DNA of 61,535 bases from Welwitschia mirabilis. Lineage: Eukaryota > Gnetophyta > Gnetopsida > Welwitschiales. Shown piece by piece: positions 1-11,400 of the stretch; position 1 is the first letter of the stretch, and each line of letters starts with the position of its first letter. A model generated the notes under the pieces. It made no database searches and was not told the DNA's origin. It was given only the letters and a program-made list of their open reading frames with translations. The stretch is taken from contig JBOZIK010000001.1 of NCBI GenBank assembly GCA_051453625.1, positions 84,003,794-84,065,328 on the forward strand, read 5' to 3'. A program made the position numbers and the translations under genes.

Positions 1-766
1 TTTAGAACCTTAATACAAAACTATAAATACACTTTCCCTCTTTCATTTCAATTTCCATCATTTCTACCTAATTTACTTGTGATAAAAGACTGAAGGACAA
101 GAGGTCCATCTAGAATTATAGAAAGGAGTTTCCTTGATGTTAGGCTAAGTTTCTACCATAGATGTGCTATTATTCTATTTGTAAGTGGATGTGATATTCC
201 TAAATACTATTTTGAATTAATACAAGCATTATTTCATTTTCATTCTGAATGTCTCTTATGGTTTACATTGATCATAGTTTATTATGACAACTCTATGATT
301 TATCTAGATCATAAAGGCAACCTTTATTAAGGTTGATCTTATTTAATATTATATTTGCATTGTTTTTTCATTTTATTTCATTATGCATTTATCATTATAC
401 TTGGTAAATCTCATAGTTTATATTAGTTAAGAACTAGTAAATTATCCTCTTAATTAATATAAATTATAAAGAAGATAGTCCTTGTGATAAAAAAGACTAA
501 GATCTAAGTGGAATTCATTACATTTCCATTTCATCTCCATTCACTTGCATTGCACTTATTTGTTTATTTACTTCCAATTTTTATAATACAAAGGATTCAA
601 AATATATTGAAAATCAATTCTCTAGCTCTAAGCTTAATGACTTCATTGGAATTATGACACTCAGGTAAAGTCCCATCTCTACTAGAGTGTGTTTTTTGTA
701 AGTTATTTGATTTACAAGTTTATCTAAAGGACTTCATGATTGCATAAATTCACATCACAATAATAG
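1..766 (+). repeat. LTR-like dispersed repeat, copy 1 (cut by window edge)
   Basis: This stretch matches the reverse complement of 60838-61535, and its last 160 bases also match 36090-36252. It contains a TATA-like CTATAAATA at 21-29 followed by a pyrimidine-rich run, as at the U3/R boundary of a plant LTR. The right end reads GCATAAATTCACATCACAATAATAG. The equivalent end at 36.25 kb finishes CACTACAACA, which would suit an LTR terminus. I infer an LTR or LTR-derived repeat. I cannot name the family, and the left end lies outside the window. The call as a repeat is secure; the LTR interpretation is only moderate. Confidence 0.7.
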
Positions 767-959
767 GAAATATGATAACACTATAGATGACATAGTGGAT
801 TGCTAATGTGGATTAGAGTTAGTACTATTGAGTCATCCTTTCTAAAGGTATTATTCCCATGGTCATTTCATAATAGGTAGGACAAAACTTATAAGTATCA
901 GTAAATCTTTATCTATTTCATCCATTTCTTTCAAGTAATTAAGCATATTTTGTACTATC

Positions 960-1440
960 TTTTATATGGTAGTTTTATTCTTAGCCCTATAAATAATACC
1001 CCTCTTTAACTCTTATATCCATCTTCATTTACACTAGAGAGTCTTATAACAAGAGAACGAAGGGCTGAAGATTCATCTCGTGAGTTGCAAAAAGATGTTC
1101 CCTTGGTAAAGGTCTATGCATCCTTCATTAAGTCTTGAATATCTTGTAACCTAAATGTTATGTCTATTTTAATATAAAACTCTATTTCATTTGTGCATTC
1201 AATTCTGGTATATTTCCATTATAATTTATGTTTTCCTTAATCTAGTGACAGTTTCATTAACTATATAGATCTTAAGGGTAGCCTACATTAAGACTAAAGA
1301 AAGTATTTTTAGATTCATTTTGCATTTCATTTATTTGAATCAACTGATAGCTTGAGTTACTCTTAGTTAGTGACAATCTCCTTGGCTTATTTAGATTATA
1401 TAAGGCTAATCTTCTTGATACATCAATTTAATACTTGAAC
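960..1440 (+). repeat. Diverged second copy of the LTR-like repeat promoter region
   Basis: About 960 bases downstream of copy 1 the same order of landmarks recurs. There is CCTATAAATAA at 986-996, a pyrimidine-rich leader, an AAGGGCTGAAG segment resembling the AAGACTGAAGG of copy 1, and then a TATATAGATCTTAAGGGTAGCCT stretch matching the TCTAGATCATAAAGGCAACCT of copy 1. The direct orientation suggests either two LTRs of one short element or a tandem insertion. No coding region lies between them. Divergence is high, so exact limits are uncertain. Confidence 0.45.
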
Positions 1441-1453
1441 AAGTGTTCACTTA

Positions 1454-1674
1454 GGTTTAGTTGGATTTTCATTATATTACATCTCTAATGTCTTACATTA
1501 TTCCTAAGTTTGAATTTGATTTTATCTAAAAATAAATTCTCATTTTTCTCTCATAATTCTTCAAGATTTAGTTGGATTTGCATTATATTGTATCTCTAAT
1601 TTTTTGAATTATTCCTAAGTTCGGATATGATTTTCTTTGAAAATAAATTCTCATTCTTCTCTTATAAGTCTTCA
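1454..1674. repeat. Tandem duplication, two units of about 111 bp
   Basis: Unit one (1454-1564) and unit two (1565-1674) both begin with TTTAGTTGGATTT and both carry CATTATATT, ATCTCTAAT, ATTCCTAAGTT and AAAATAAATTCTCATT in the same order. It lies at the end of the LTR-like repeat and is probably a local duplication inside it. Confidence 0.75.
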
Positions 1675-1794
1675 ATAGTTTATAACATTTGGATCATTTC
1701 CATTCATAATGGATTGTGTATTTTCCAATGTATATATTTTGATTAACAAGATTTGGAGTAAGACATAGAGTTGCAAAAATACACTCCATAACAT

Positions 1795-2240
1795 GAAGTA
1801 TCTAAAGTAAAACTATAAGTAACTAATATTAAATATTCAAAATAATAGTTCAAGAGAAAAATTCTATAAATTAAAGAAGTCCCTATATAGTCTAAAATAA
1901 TATCCCTAAATATGATTTTGAGGCATTGATGTATTTCTTAAGAGTCTTGACTTTAAAAAGTTAATTATAGATTCAAACCTTTACGTAAAATCACATTGTG
2001 AATACAAAGGAGCTATATTAGTGATAACTTATGTTGATGACATAATATTAATAGGGGAGTATGTGACACAAATTAGTTAAGAAATTCCTATAGTTTAAAG
2101 TTGAATACCTTAGAGATCTTAACTATTTTATATAATTTGAAAAGTTATGAAACAATAAAACAATAAAAATGTTTTAAGAAATCCATATTAATAAAATACT
2201 TAAAAATGAACATTTAAATAATTATTGTTGGAAGAAAAAG
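1795..2240 (+). pseudogene. Ty1/copia reverse transcriptase remnant
   Basis: Translated in shifting frames, the plus strand gives the ordered landmarks of a copia reverse transcriptase. These are a LKKSLYSLK stretch (family form KKSLYGLKQ), then FLKSLDFKK and DSNLYVKSHCEYKGA, then the catalytic box TYVDDIILIG at about 2027-2056. After that come a VEYLRDLNYFI stretch (family form MKDLGELNYFLG) and INKILK. The Gln after KKSLYSLK is a TAA stop. The protein would have copied retrotransposon RNA into DNA in virus-like particles. It is dead, with several stops and frameshifts. No LTR pair could be assigned to it. Confidence 0.8.
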
Positions 2241-3859
2241 CTTATGAAACTATGGACAAAGAAAAAACCTAAAAATAATAGCAAAAATAATTAAGCCCAT
2301 GAAATGGGAAATTTTAATTAAAAAAATATATATTTTATGGATGTAAAATGATATATTGCATTTATTATTAATAAGATCACTAGAATAATCCATTTTATAA
2401 ATGAAATGCATGTGAAATGAGTAATCATTGTATAAAGCACTAAACAGAAATGGTGAAACATGATATAATATTTAAAAAAGACAAAGAAAATTTAGTTGGC
2501 TACTAGATATAAATTAGAAATTATTGAAGGTAGGGGATCAAGCATAGAATATGTCATATAATTTAATCAAAATATTATCTTAACATTAAGCTTAAAACCA
2601 AAAATAAGTGCATTGTATTCTATTAAAAAAATACATAGGTGAAACTTTTTATTCTAAATTAAAGTAAATTCATTAATCGATGTTAATGAAGACATTTAAG
2701 TCTTAATTCTAATACATTAAGTAATTAAACTACAATCAAACTTGTAAATAATCATATAATTTATAAAAGAATGAAGCATGTTAAAACTTAGTTTTATTGT
2801 ATCATAGTATTATACTTAGAAAGATTTATTAAATTAAGCTATCTTAACAAATAATAATAAATAGTGGACAACCTTAGAAAATAAATTAGAGGAAGAAAAT
2901 TTTAATAGTTCATAGAATCTTTACAAGTTAAAGACTAAGAACTAGAACTTTTAGAAAGAGTATTGGATAAAACGTAAAATTTAACATAACTAATATTTTT
3001 TATCAACAAAACATATTTCATTATAGAAACATAAAATTTATGTTCTAATTTATAAAACTATGTTATTCAATTAGTTCATTAAGATAGTTAAATAATTTGA
3101 CTATTCAAGCTGGTTTCATAAACATGTCCATCTCCTTATGTAATACATAGAGTCTAATATGCCATATCAAATGTGTGTAGTATAGCTATAAGTCATTCAT
3201 TTAATATGTATTCTTATTAATTATTAAAAGTGTTTTATTTATTTTTAGTTTTATACATTTACATTTTCATTTTATGTTTTATAAATATTTCTTACAATTT
3301 ATTTTAGTTTTGTGCATACTTTTAATAGTAAAAAATTTCCAATCATTATTCTTTTACAAGAATCATAAGGAAATCTAAACTCTTATAATTTTTTAAATCT
3401 ACTTTAGAAAAAAATGGTTAAGAATATTTTCTAAAAGATAATAACAAATAATATTTGAAAACTTCTCCTCCTAAATAGTTGGAATAATTGTTCATAAGAT
3501 AAACTAACATGTAAGTCTAATATATAATTATGATAAATCATTAAGAAAGAAGGGTTTTATAAGAAAGCCATAGATAAACTAGTATAGAACTTAAATGCTG
3601 TAAATAAAAATTTAAAGAACTCATGGTGTCAAAATATCATCATCATTTTAAGATGGATCATTTTATATTGAAATCTTCAAGAAATAGAATAGCATGAAAT
3701 ATATTATTCATTCTAATACATTAAACATCTAACCTTAGTAAATTTCTAATAAGATATTAAACGAAATAATTCCAAATAATATATGTGAAAGAACATTTAA
3801 AATGATCTACTAGATTTCTAGTTCTCATAATTCCATCTATGGTAAAAAGGAAAACTAAT
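2241..3859. other. No recognisable feature; probably decayed copia or inserted sequence
   Basis: This AT-rich stretch has stops in all frames and no motif I can name. It separates the copia reverse transcriptase from its likely RNase H by about 1.6 kb, more than is usual. It may contain an unrecognised insertion. Confidence 0.4.
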
Positions 3860-4010
3860 TCAATTAAAAATTAAAGTAAATTAATCAACATTACTAACTC
3901 TACAACAAATCAACATTCTAGTAGAGGGTATGTTCTTACCATTGAAAAGTTAGCTTTCATATTGAAAAAATATGCCAACATACTTAAGAAAAAATAGAGG
4001 TTGTATTACT
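3860..4010 (+). pseudogene. Possible Ty1/copia RNase H remnant
   Basis: The plus strand reads TNQHSSRGYVLTIEKLAF and continues with ILKKYANIL. This resembles the copia RNase H segment whose family form is RKSTSGYVFTLGGGAVSWKSKKQ. It has the same orientation as the reverse transcriptase at 1795-2240 and is probably the same element. The match is short and weak, so I treat it as tentative. Confidence 0.4.
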
Positions 4011-4795
4011 ATGGAATGGACTAGACTTTAACATAACATAAGATATATTAACTATTAAAACATGCTATGCTTATTTAGTTAAAGATTGGGTTGTTACTTT
4101 AATACTTTTAAACTTTGTATATTAAAATATATAGAACTTGGTAATACTATAATTACTTCATTATTGGTATTTATCAAGTGAATCCTTAATATTCTTAAAA
4201 TTTTATTTGATTCTTTAGTTGTTGATTTAATTTTTTATTGAAACTATAAGTTTGAATAAGCTATATGATAGTTGAATTTCATTTTATATTTTCTAGAATT
4301 CATTTCATTTTAAAATTCTAACAACATTATGGATTTAATGGTAGTGGTAGTATTTCTAGATTTCTTACTTAAGTTGAAGACTAGGTGGCTTAGTAAGCTT
4401 TTCATAGTTAAATCCAACTATTATTATTTTTAATAGAATTTAGTAATTATGAGGATTAAACTTAACTAATTATAATTCAATACTAAACATGTCATTTACA
4501 CCCTTAAAGTATTTCATTTACTAAATTATAAGGGAAAATATTTGTAAAATTAAAGTATAATCAGTGAAACTAAAACTAAAATTGAAACTTAATTATTATT
4601 ATATCCAAAGATCCAAATAATCTATTAGATAGAGGAAATGATCATGTTGTGGAATACAAAGATAGATTCAATAAATTGACTAACAATCACTAGATAAAAT
4701 AGAAAAAAATAAAAGAGATTTGTTATAGTGATATTAAATTATTTCATTATAGGTTTTGTAGTAGAGTAAAAAAGTAAAACATGTATTCTTCTTTA
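4011..4795. other. No recognisable feature
   Basis: AT-rich sequence without an open frame or a motif I recognise. It could hold the decayed 3' part of the copia element, but I saw no repeat that would mark an LTR. Confidence 0.4.
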
Positions 4796-4799
4796 AGGG

Positions 4800-7560
4800 C
4801 ATCTAGATTACATAATCTGCATGTTCGCTCTTCTCTAGGCATGCTATTCCATCTTTCACTTTCAATTCTAAGATGATGTAAACTTAATCAAACTTTACTA
4901 ATAAGGTTATGCATCTTCACTGGGTTTTTTTCTCTATGAAATACTAAATTGGTGAATCAAATTAATTATGGTGAATATGCTTAAAATAAGACTTTCTCTT
5001 TTCTTGTACATTTATCCATACTTTAATTAGGACATGTTGCTTGATGAAACTACAAATCTTAGTCAAATTGATTTGCACATTATTCTAAGAAATATTTCAC
5101 TTTTTTAGCCACTGCATTTCTTAAAAATACCATCATTTATCTTTTAAAGCTTTAAAACCTACTCATGAAAATTTAAGTTGCTTCGCTTCCATTAATATTG
5201 AAGTGTAAGAATAAAATTGACCCATGGTTTTAGCTTCAATGGGTAAAAGANNNNNNNNNAATAACATCACAAAATATAGTGTTTAAATATTTACCTTAAG
5301 TTCACTTAGTAATTATAATTTTTGTGCTCTCTTAATATCTTTTCAATTTCTTTTACTAGTAGCTAGTCCCCAAACTAGGTAACTATACAAAATAGTGGGA
5401 TACATAATTGATTGACAAACTTATTTGTGAACATTTCAAGCTCAAATCCCTACTAAACTACATTCATTTTTAATAGCATACAAATCTTTCATTCCACCTT
5501 ATAGTCTCTCTTTAATGCATTTGTCCCTTTTATAGTTATTAGAGTAGTAAAGACTAGTGTATGAAAAAGATTTTACTATTTTAGTTTTCTCTCTATTGAA
5601 TTTAAAATTAAATTAGGTGTTCTTGATGCTCTAAATCATCTAATTAGTATTTTTGGTTTTTATTATTAAAATAAAGGATTAGCAAAAATTTTCCAATTTT
5701 TGAAGCATCTTTTTCATACCTATTTCTAAAGTATAATCAAAGCTGCATCATCTGCATAAAGAAGGAATTAGACTACTAATTATTCTATTCCAATAATATA
5801 ATAATCATGATCTTTGCAAAGAAAATCTTATAACTCATAAATGAAGAGACCAAAAGAATTAGAGAGAGAGAGAGTATTCCTACTTTATACCTATTATATA
5901 GTAAAACTTAAAAAATGTCTTTATTAATTAAAGTCTTTTATTTTAATTATAATCTCTTCATATAATCTTTGAATAGCAGTAAGAAGATCAAGAGAAATTC
6001 TAATATGATTGAGTTGAATCCATAATTTGGTAAATTCACTGAAACATAAGCTTTAGAAAAATAAATAAAATAAATAAAAATTTTATTTGGCTTTTTCTAA
6101 AAATCTATACAATACCTCAGTGTAAGTAAATGATCAATAGTAAAATGGTATTGGCAAAAACTTGCTTGCCCAATCATTCTGATATTATTCGCTTTTGTCT
6201 AATTTTCAATCTTCTATTCAAGAGGTGTGTCAAAATGCTTTGTAAAAACATTACTTACCACTATCATTTTCTAATTATCTAGATCATTCTTATCCTCTTC
6301 CTTGAATAGAAAGATTAACTTACTTGTTGTCCATTCCTAATTCAATCCATTTGCTATTATAAAATTTAATTTTTTTCTTTATGAATTAAATCTCCATCCC
6401 ACTTAATTAGCTTAGTGTATAAACTAGTTGAATCCATGCCTTTCCATTAGCTAATCTGTTAATGCTAGCCAAAAGTTCTTTAAAGGAAAATTATAAAGGA
6501 TTTTAATAATTAATGATAAAGCTTTTCTTAGCCACATCTAAGAAAATATTTTTTTTAAAAATCACATATTATAGAAAAAAACAAAGTTATAGTTGAGGAT
6601 TCTTGATGCTCCAAAGAATTATAAAATTTTTTGAGATCTTTTTTAATCATGCAAATGAATGTTCTTATTTATATTTTATCAACTATCTTTTTTAAATCTA
6701 ACAAAAATTTTGTATCTTTTTCTTACTACTATCCTTTGATCTCTATTTTAATACATCTCCTTGCATTTATGCATTCATCATTAAATAAAGAATTCTAAGT
6801 GTGTTAAAATTTTCCTTTGGAAATTTTGGTAGCTACATTTAGTAAAATTTCTTTAAAATTTTTAGTTTGCCTTTTAGATTTCTATAGACTTTACACAACC
6901 AATTTAAATTCTTCGTTTTCCTCTGATCCTACTTTTATTTAACAATTTTTTTCTTTCACTTATAATTCTTATGTAAATTTAAAGTAATTTTTATTACAAA
7001 CTCCAAATAATGATGGTATGATTTCATCAAATAATTACCTATTCTAAAATCCTTCATAAGCTATACATCCTCAGGAAAAAAAAAGGAAATAAATACATGA
7101 ATTTCTTTAGATCCTTGTAAATGTGAAATTTTTAGACCTAGGGAATTTATTTAAGCCACTAAAAATTAATAAATCCATCATATTTATCCATTTTAGAAAT
7201 TTTTTTTGGCTATATTAAAAATTTTAGTAGCAAAGTGTCAAGATAACTCAAATTAGAAATCACACTATTTTATCATTTTGATGTTGCCATCGTATAAGAT
7301 CTATTTGTTGCAAACCAACTTAAGCATTGCAATCATTAACAATTAAAACCTTCCATTTTTTGGAAAAATCTACAATATCTTATTCTAAATGATAGAAAGA
7401 AAATTCTTTAGATAATCCTATGTTAGTATAAATGACTGATTCTCTAGGATAAAAATAACAAATAGCAAGATAAACATATCCATAATGGTAATGAACTTTT
7501 TAACCAAATCTATTATTTATATCAATTCACCTTTTTAACTTTAACAATATAGGCTTTTAA
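4800..7560 (-). mobile_element. Non-LTR retrotransposon remnant with endonuclease and YADD reverse transcriptase (not L1-like)
   Basis: Read on the minus strand from 7560 leftwards, an AP-type endonuclease comes first. It shows YVYLAICYFYP, then FSKKWKVLIVNDCNA (family form GDFNAR) at 7323-7370, then an FTFTR segment. Next is the reverse transcriptase: GQASFCQYHFTIDHLLTLR at about 6110-6180 (family form QAGFR..HSTIDHI.TLR), DLLTAIQRLYEEI near 5960, and YADDAALI at 5737-5760. A FKNWKIF stretch, an ALK stretch, LCIPLFCIVT, IEKILREH and a terminal IEAKTMGQFYSYTS follow. Stops and frameshifts are frequent and 9 Ns lie at 5251-5259. The motif set differs from the L1 elements at 10.3 and 28-32 kb. 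Clade is unresolved (RTE-, Jockey- or I-like). Confidence 0.75.
5251..5259. other. Nine-base run of N
   Basis: Unresolved bases inside the non-LTR element, probably a small polished gap. Confidence 0.95.
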
Positions 7561-7830
7561 GATGTTTCTTCACAAGATGCTTTAAAAAGGATAACCTTAA
7601 AAGCCTTTAATGTATTTCTAAGTAATTTGAATAAAAATGCCTTATAATGTCTTATAAGATGTTTGTTTAGTAAAATGTCACGAAAAGCTTTTAAGGCATT
7701 TTTCTAATAAAATGCCAATGCCTTAACAAGCTGAATCATTTTTTAGGTGTTTTATTAGATTAATGCCTCAAAAGCCTTTTGCAGCATTTTATAAAACAAT
7801 CACATTAAAAGCTATAAGTTTTGAAAAAAA
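7560..7830. repeat. Palindromic GGCATTT repeat (MITE-like)
   Basis: The segment is built of repeated and inverted copies of TTAAGGCATTT / AAATGCCTTA. One clear hairpin is GGCATTTTTCTAATAAAATGCC near 7698-7719. A related cluster lies at 18815-18985. Such compact AT-rich inverted repeats fit a non-autonomous DNA transposon, but I could not fix terminal inverted repeats or a target duplication. Confidence 0.5.
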
Positions 7831-7839
7831 TATTTACTA

Positions 7840-9120
7840 TAATTAGCCATTCTCTATAAACTTGAAAGATTAACAATGGTTTTACTAATAGACTTAAGAC
7901 TTCTACAATTAGCCATGTGAAGCTCTTTTAACTTAGAAATTTTGCTAAAGTTCCTACATAGGCATTCTAAGTTGCTGCAATTATATATATAAATATTTTC
8001 TAAAGACAGAAAATTACCAAAACCTTTTGGAAGCTGTTAAAGCTTTTTAAAATTCCTAACAAATAATACTTATAATTTTTCAAGGTTTACAAATCTCTCA
8101 CAAAGATATTTTAACATTTTACAAGCTTGCATATTAAAAAACTCTAAAGATAAAAGATTCAAAAAATTGTTTGACAACTTTCAAAGCATTTCATAACCAT
8201 TTATACCTAATATCTTCAACTTTGAAAGTTTACCAACACTATCATAAAGATATTTTAAGTCTTTACACTGGTGCATATTAAGATACTCTAAAGACAAAAA
8301 GACTTTCAAAGTTGTTTAGAAGTCGTTGGAGCATTTTAGAACCACTTATGTTTAATCTCATCAACTTTGAAAGTTTACCAAAACTATCATAAAGATATTT
8401 TAAATCTCTACACACCTACATATTAAGATACTCAAAATATGAAAGTTTTTCAAAGCTACCTAAAAGTTGTTGAATTTTTTCATAATCATTAATATTCAAT
8501 TTTTTAAATTTAAAAGATTACCATGGAATTTAGACATTTTAACATTCTATAGTCTATCCTGTAAAGCACCTCTAGAGACAAAAGGTCTTTAAAATTACAT
8601 AGAAGTTTTTAAAGCTTTTCATAGTCACCAATGTACAATTCCTTTAATTTTAAAAATTTACAAAATCTCTCATAGAAACATTCTAACATTCTACATCCTC
8701 TCATCTTAAGACACTCTAGAAAGAAAATATATTTAAAACTATTTAGTAGCTTTTAAAGCATTTAACAATTAGATATCTTTAGTATCTTTAGCTTTGAAAG
8801 TCTTTCAATATCTTGAGATATGAATTTCAAACTCTTGCACTTTGTCATGGAAAGCTATTGTAAAGAGATAAGGTGCCACCAACTCTATACGTCCTTCTCA
8901 AGCATTGAACAACCTAACAAATCTAATTCCTTTAAATGAAAAAATTTTTCTAGGCCTTTTGGAAGTTGGCATAAATTCATTCATTCATCTAACTTCAATG
9001 ACTAAAGGCTAATAAGATTATCAAAGCCTTCTAGAAGTCTCTATAGATGTGAATGAATCAATTACAATCTTCTTAAGAAATAAAACTATCTCAAAGAGCC
9101 CAATTCTACATGTGCATCTA
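7840..9120 (-). pseudogene. Leucine-rich-repeat region of a resistance-type (NBS-LRR) gene, dead
   Basis: On the minus strand a run of plant LRRs of about 24 residues can be read. Examples are GKLSKLKILGINGYEML, NNFLNLLSLEFFNMQACK, LPKGFGNFLSLENIYIYNC and LPKGLEKFFHLKELDLLGC. Paired repeats recur with a DNA period of 140-145 bases, with anchors GAAAGTTTACC or variants at 8081, 8224, 8369, 8512, 8652 and 8796. The LP..FG.L..L..L....C pattern is that of TIR- or CC-NBS-LRR immune receptors, which sense pathogen effectors inside the cell. Stops and frameshifts break all frames. I found no P-loop, GLPL or TIR motif nearby, so only the C-terminal part remains or the rest has decayed. An LRR protein of another class is possible. 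Confidence 0.75.
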
Positions 9121-10249
9121 CCAAGTTTCTGTAAATGTAAACAAGTCAGCCACTAATTCAAAACATTCCTCTTCAGTATTCACTATGTTTGTGCAATAGA
9201 TAGAGTCACTTAATTACCATTCAAATGGGGATATTGTAGGGCAGTACATGAATATGTACTATCCATTCATATAGTAAATCCTTGAGATTTCTCTAGATTG
9301 CACCTATAAGGAAATAAAAGTGGCCATTGTTATGTCAAAAGACACTATCAATATTAAGATTAATGAGATGAAGAAGAAAAAGGGAAAAAATGCAAGAAAG
9401 ATAATGTTGTTTTATGGAAAGCTAAAAGAGCTTATAGGACTTGGCATAGTTGGCATTATTAAGGAGTCTTTCAGGTTCTTCTACATGATATATGTAAATT
9501 CAATCCATTACTTCTCAAAATGACTCTCACCTTAATTATTTTATTCATAACTATCATCTTCGGATTCTCAATGCTTGGCAATCAGAGATGCCAGACTTGT
9601 ATGTAGATTTGCAGAGATTATAAAGTAAAGTCTATAAAGAGGATCAGATTAAACATGAACAAGACAAAGGCATGCAAAAAAAACCTACTGCAGCAAAAAA
9701 CCTATCAAATTCCTTAGTATGAATTGGGGAAACTTAAGTAAGACTATGATTTAACATATCACAAGATTTAAGATTACTAAAAAGAGAAGAATTTTATTCA
9801 TGCTTTTTGGATTATAGCTAATTCTATGAATTAGATGATAGATAACTCTCCTTACTTATTTGATTTATTGGAAAGTAATTTGATGTGGCTTTTAAAGCAT
9901 TATGAAGATTAACATCTATTAAATGGGAAGATAAAACTCTTCCTAAGAAATATGATGATGGAATTTAACATGAAGAATCACAAGTTAAATCCTCAAAAAA
10001 AATTGGTGGTAAATTTGTAATAGACACTAATAAGGACAATGGATAAATAGATTGGGGAATTCCATGTAATGAAAAATGCTAAGCATCATGATACTAAGTC
10101 TGCATTTAGATTTTAATTTTTAAATTTTAGTTCATATTTTACTTCTTAATTCCAATCTTTCTTAGATTTCTCACAAATTACCTATTAACCTATTCTAACC
10201 TTTTCAAGTCATTTCATTTTCTAGTCTATAAGTTTAACACCCACTTTTG
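9121..10249. other. No recognised gene; one unexplained 67-codon frame
   Basis: A short plus-strand frame at 9320-9523 encodes a lysine-rich start and a hydrophobic end, with no family I recognise. It is probably chance or a transposon remnant. The rest lacks coding signal apart from a possible further upstream stretch of the LRR gene on the minus strand at 9130-9300. Confidence 0.4.
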
Positions 10250-11400
10250 TCATTACTTGATATCAATGCTTCACACTAAAGCTATTAGGAAAGGGAGGGG
10301 TACTCCTAATTAGTTTGTAGAAAAAGTGTCTATTAAGTAGCTAAGAATCTAACTAATTGAATTCACTTCTTCTAGATGCATTTGAAAGGAATAAAGCTTT
10401 CTTTTTTGGATATTTAATGATAAAGCCTGAGATACCTAAAAAATTATGAAGAGCTTCTTTCAAATTGCTAATGAAATGATTCCAACTTTTGTAGAAAACA
10501 TACATATCATTAACAATTGATAAGTGAGTGAATTGCTTATAACCAATGGCTAGTGTTATCCCTTGACTATAAACAGTAGATGTGAGATGTTAAAGATAGA
10601 ATCCTAAACCTTCCTTAAAAGAACAAAGAGACATAAAAGATCAGATCATCCTATTGTAGGCCATTGCTGTGACTAAAACACTAAGTCCCAAATCCATTAA
10701 CCATAATGAAAAAGAAAGAATTCTCATAGTAGTTTTTTAATTTATGCATATAATAGGCTAAAACATTATAACAAATTAAAATGTACTGCATAGATTCTAA
10801 TCAATTTTATCATATACTTTACTAATTTTTAGTTTTAAAGCTATCACTAAGTTGTTTTGATACTTGGTAAAGTGGATAACTTCTTGTATAGTAATAAATT
10901 AATCAAGGATATTTCTACCCTTAATGAAGACTAGTTTCTTGTGTACCATAAATGTTTATAAGCTTTTTAAAATATAAAAGTAATAAAATTTAATAAATTT
11001 TATTATGGATATGAAATCATTCACTACTAAGGCCTTAGGCTTTTTAGACAGAAGCACAATCTAACTTTTATTGAAATTTCTAAGGGTTTTATTAGTCCTT
11101 CAAAATTAAAATATCATGTCTATAATATCATCTTTTACAATCTCAAAAGAAAATAAAGAAATCAACTAGAAAGCCATTCAGACTTGGGGTTTGTTCTTAG
11201 TCATACTAAAAACTACTTCATAAACTCATTCTTTGAAAGTATTAAAACGTTATCCTCTGAAAGCCACCTATCAATATATAAGATAATTTTCTTCCTTAGC
11301 TCTTCTAAACTATATAATTCATTTCAAAGTAAATATTCTAAAATGAAAAGAAAAACCTACTCTTAAATAAATAAAGATCAAAATGACTAATATGGTTAAA
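10250..11400 (-). pseudogene. L1-type LINE reverse transcriptase remnant
   Basis: Minus-strand motifs appear in L1 order. NKPQV*MAF near 11171-11196 is a decayed form of NKAPGPDGF. A MVNGFGT*CFSHSNGLQ segment near 10640-10700 fits the G...F....GLRQGDPLSP region. Next come a decayed DPLSPYLFVL (near 10615) and LTHLSIVNDMYVF at about 10495-10535, where the active-site FADD has become VNDM. A SNLKEALHNFLGISGF stretch fits the segment that follows it. The element is inactive. Endonuclease and ORF1 parts were not found next to it, so it is probably 5'-truncated. Confidence 0.7.
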
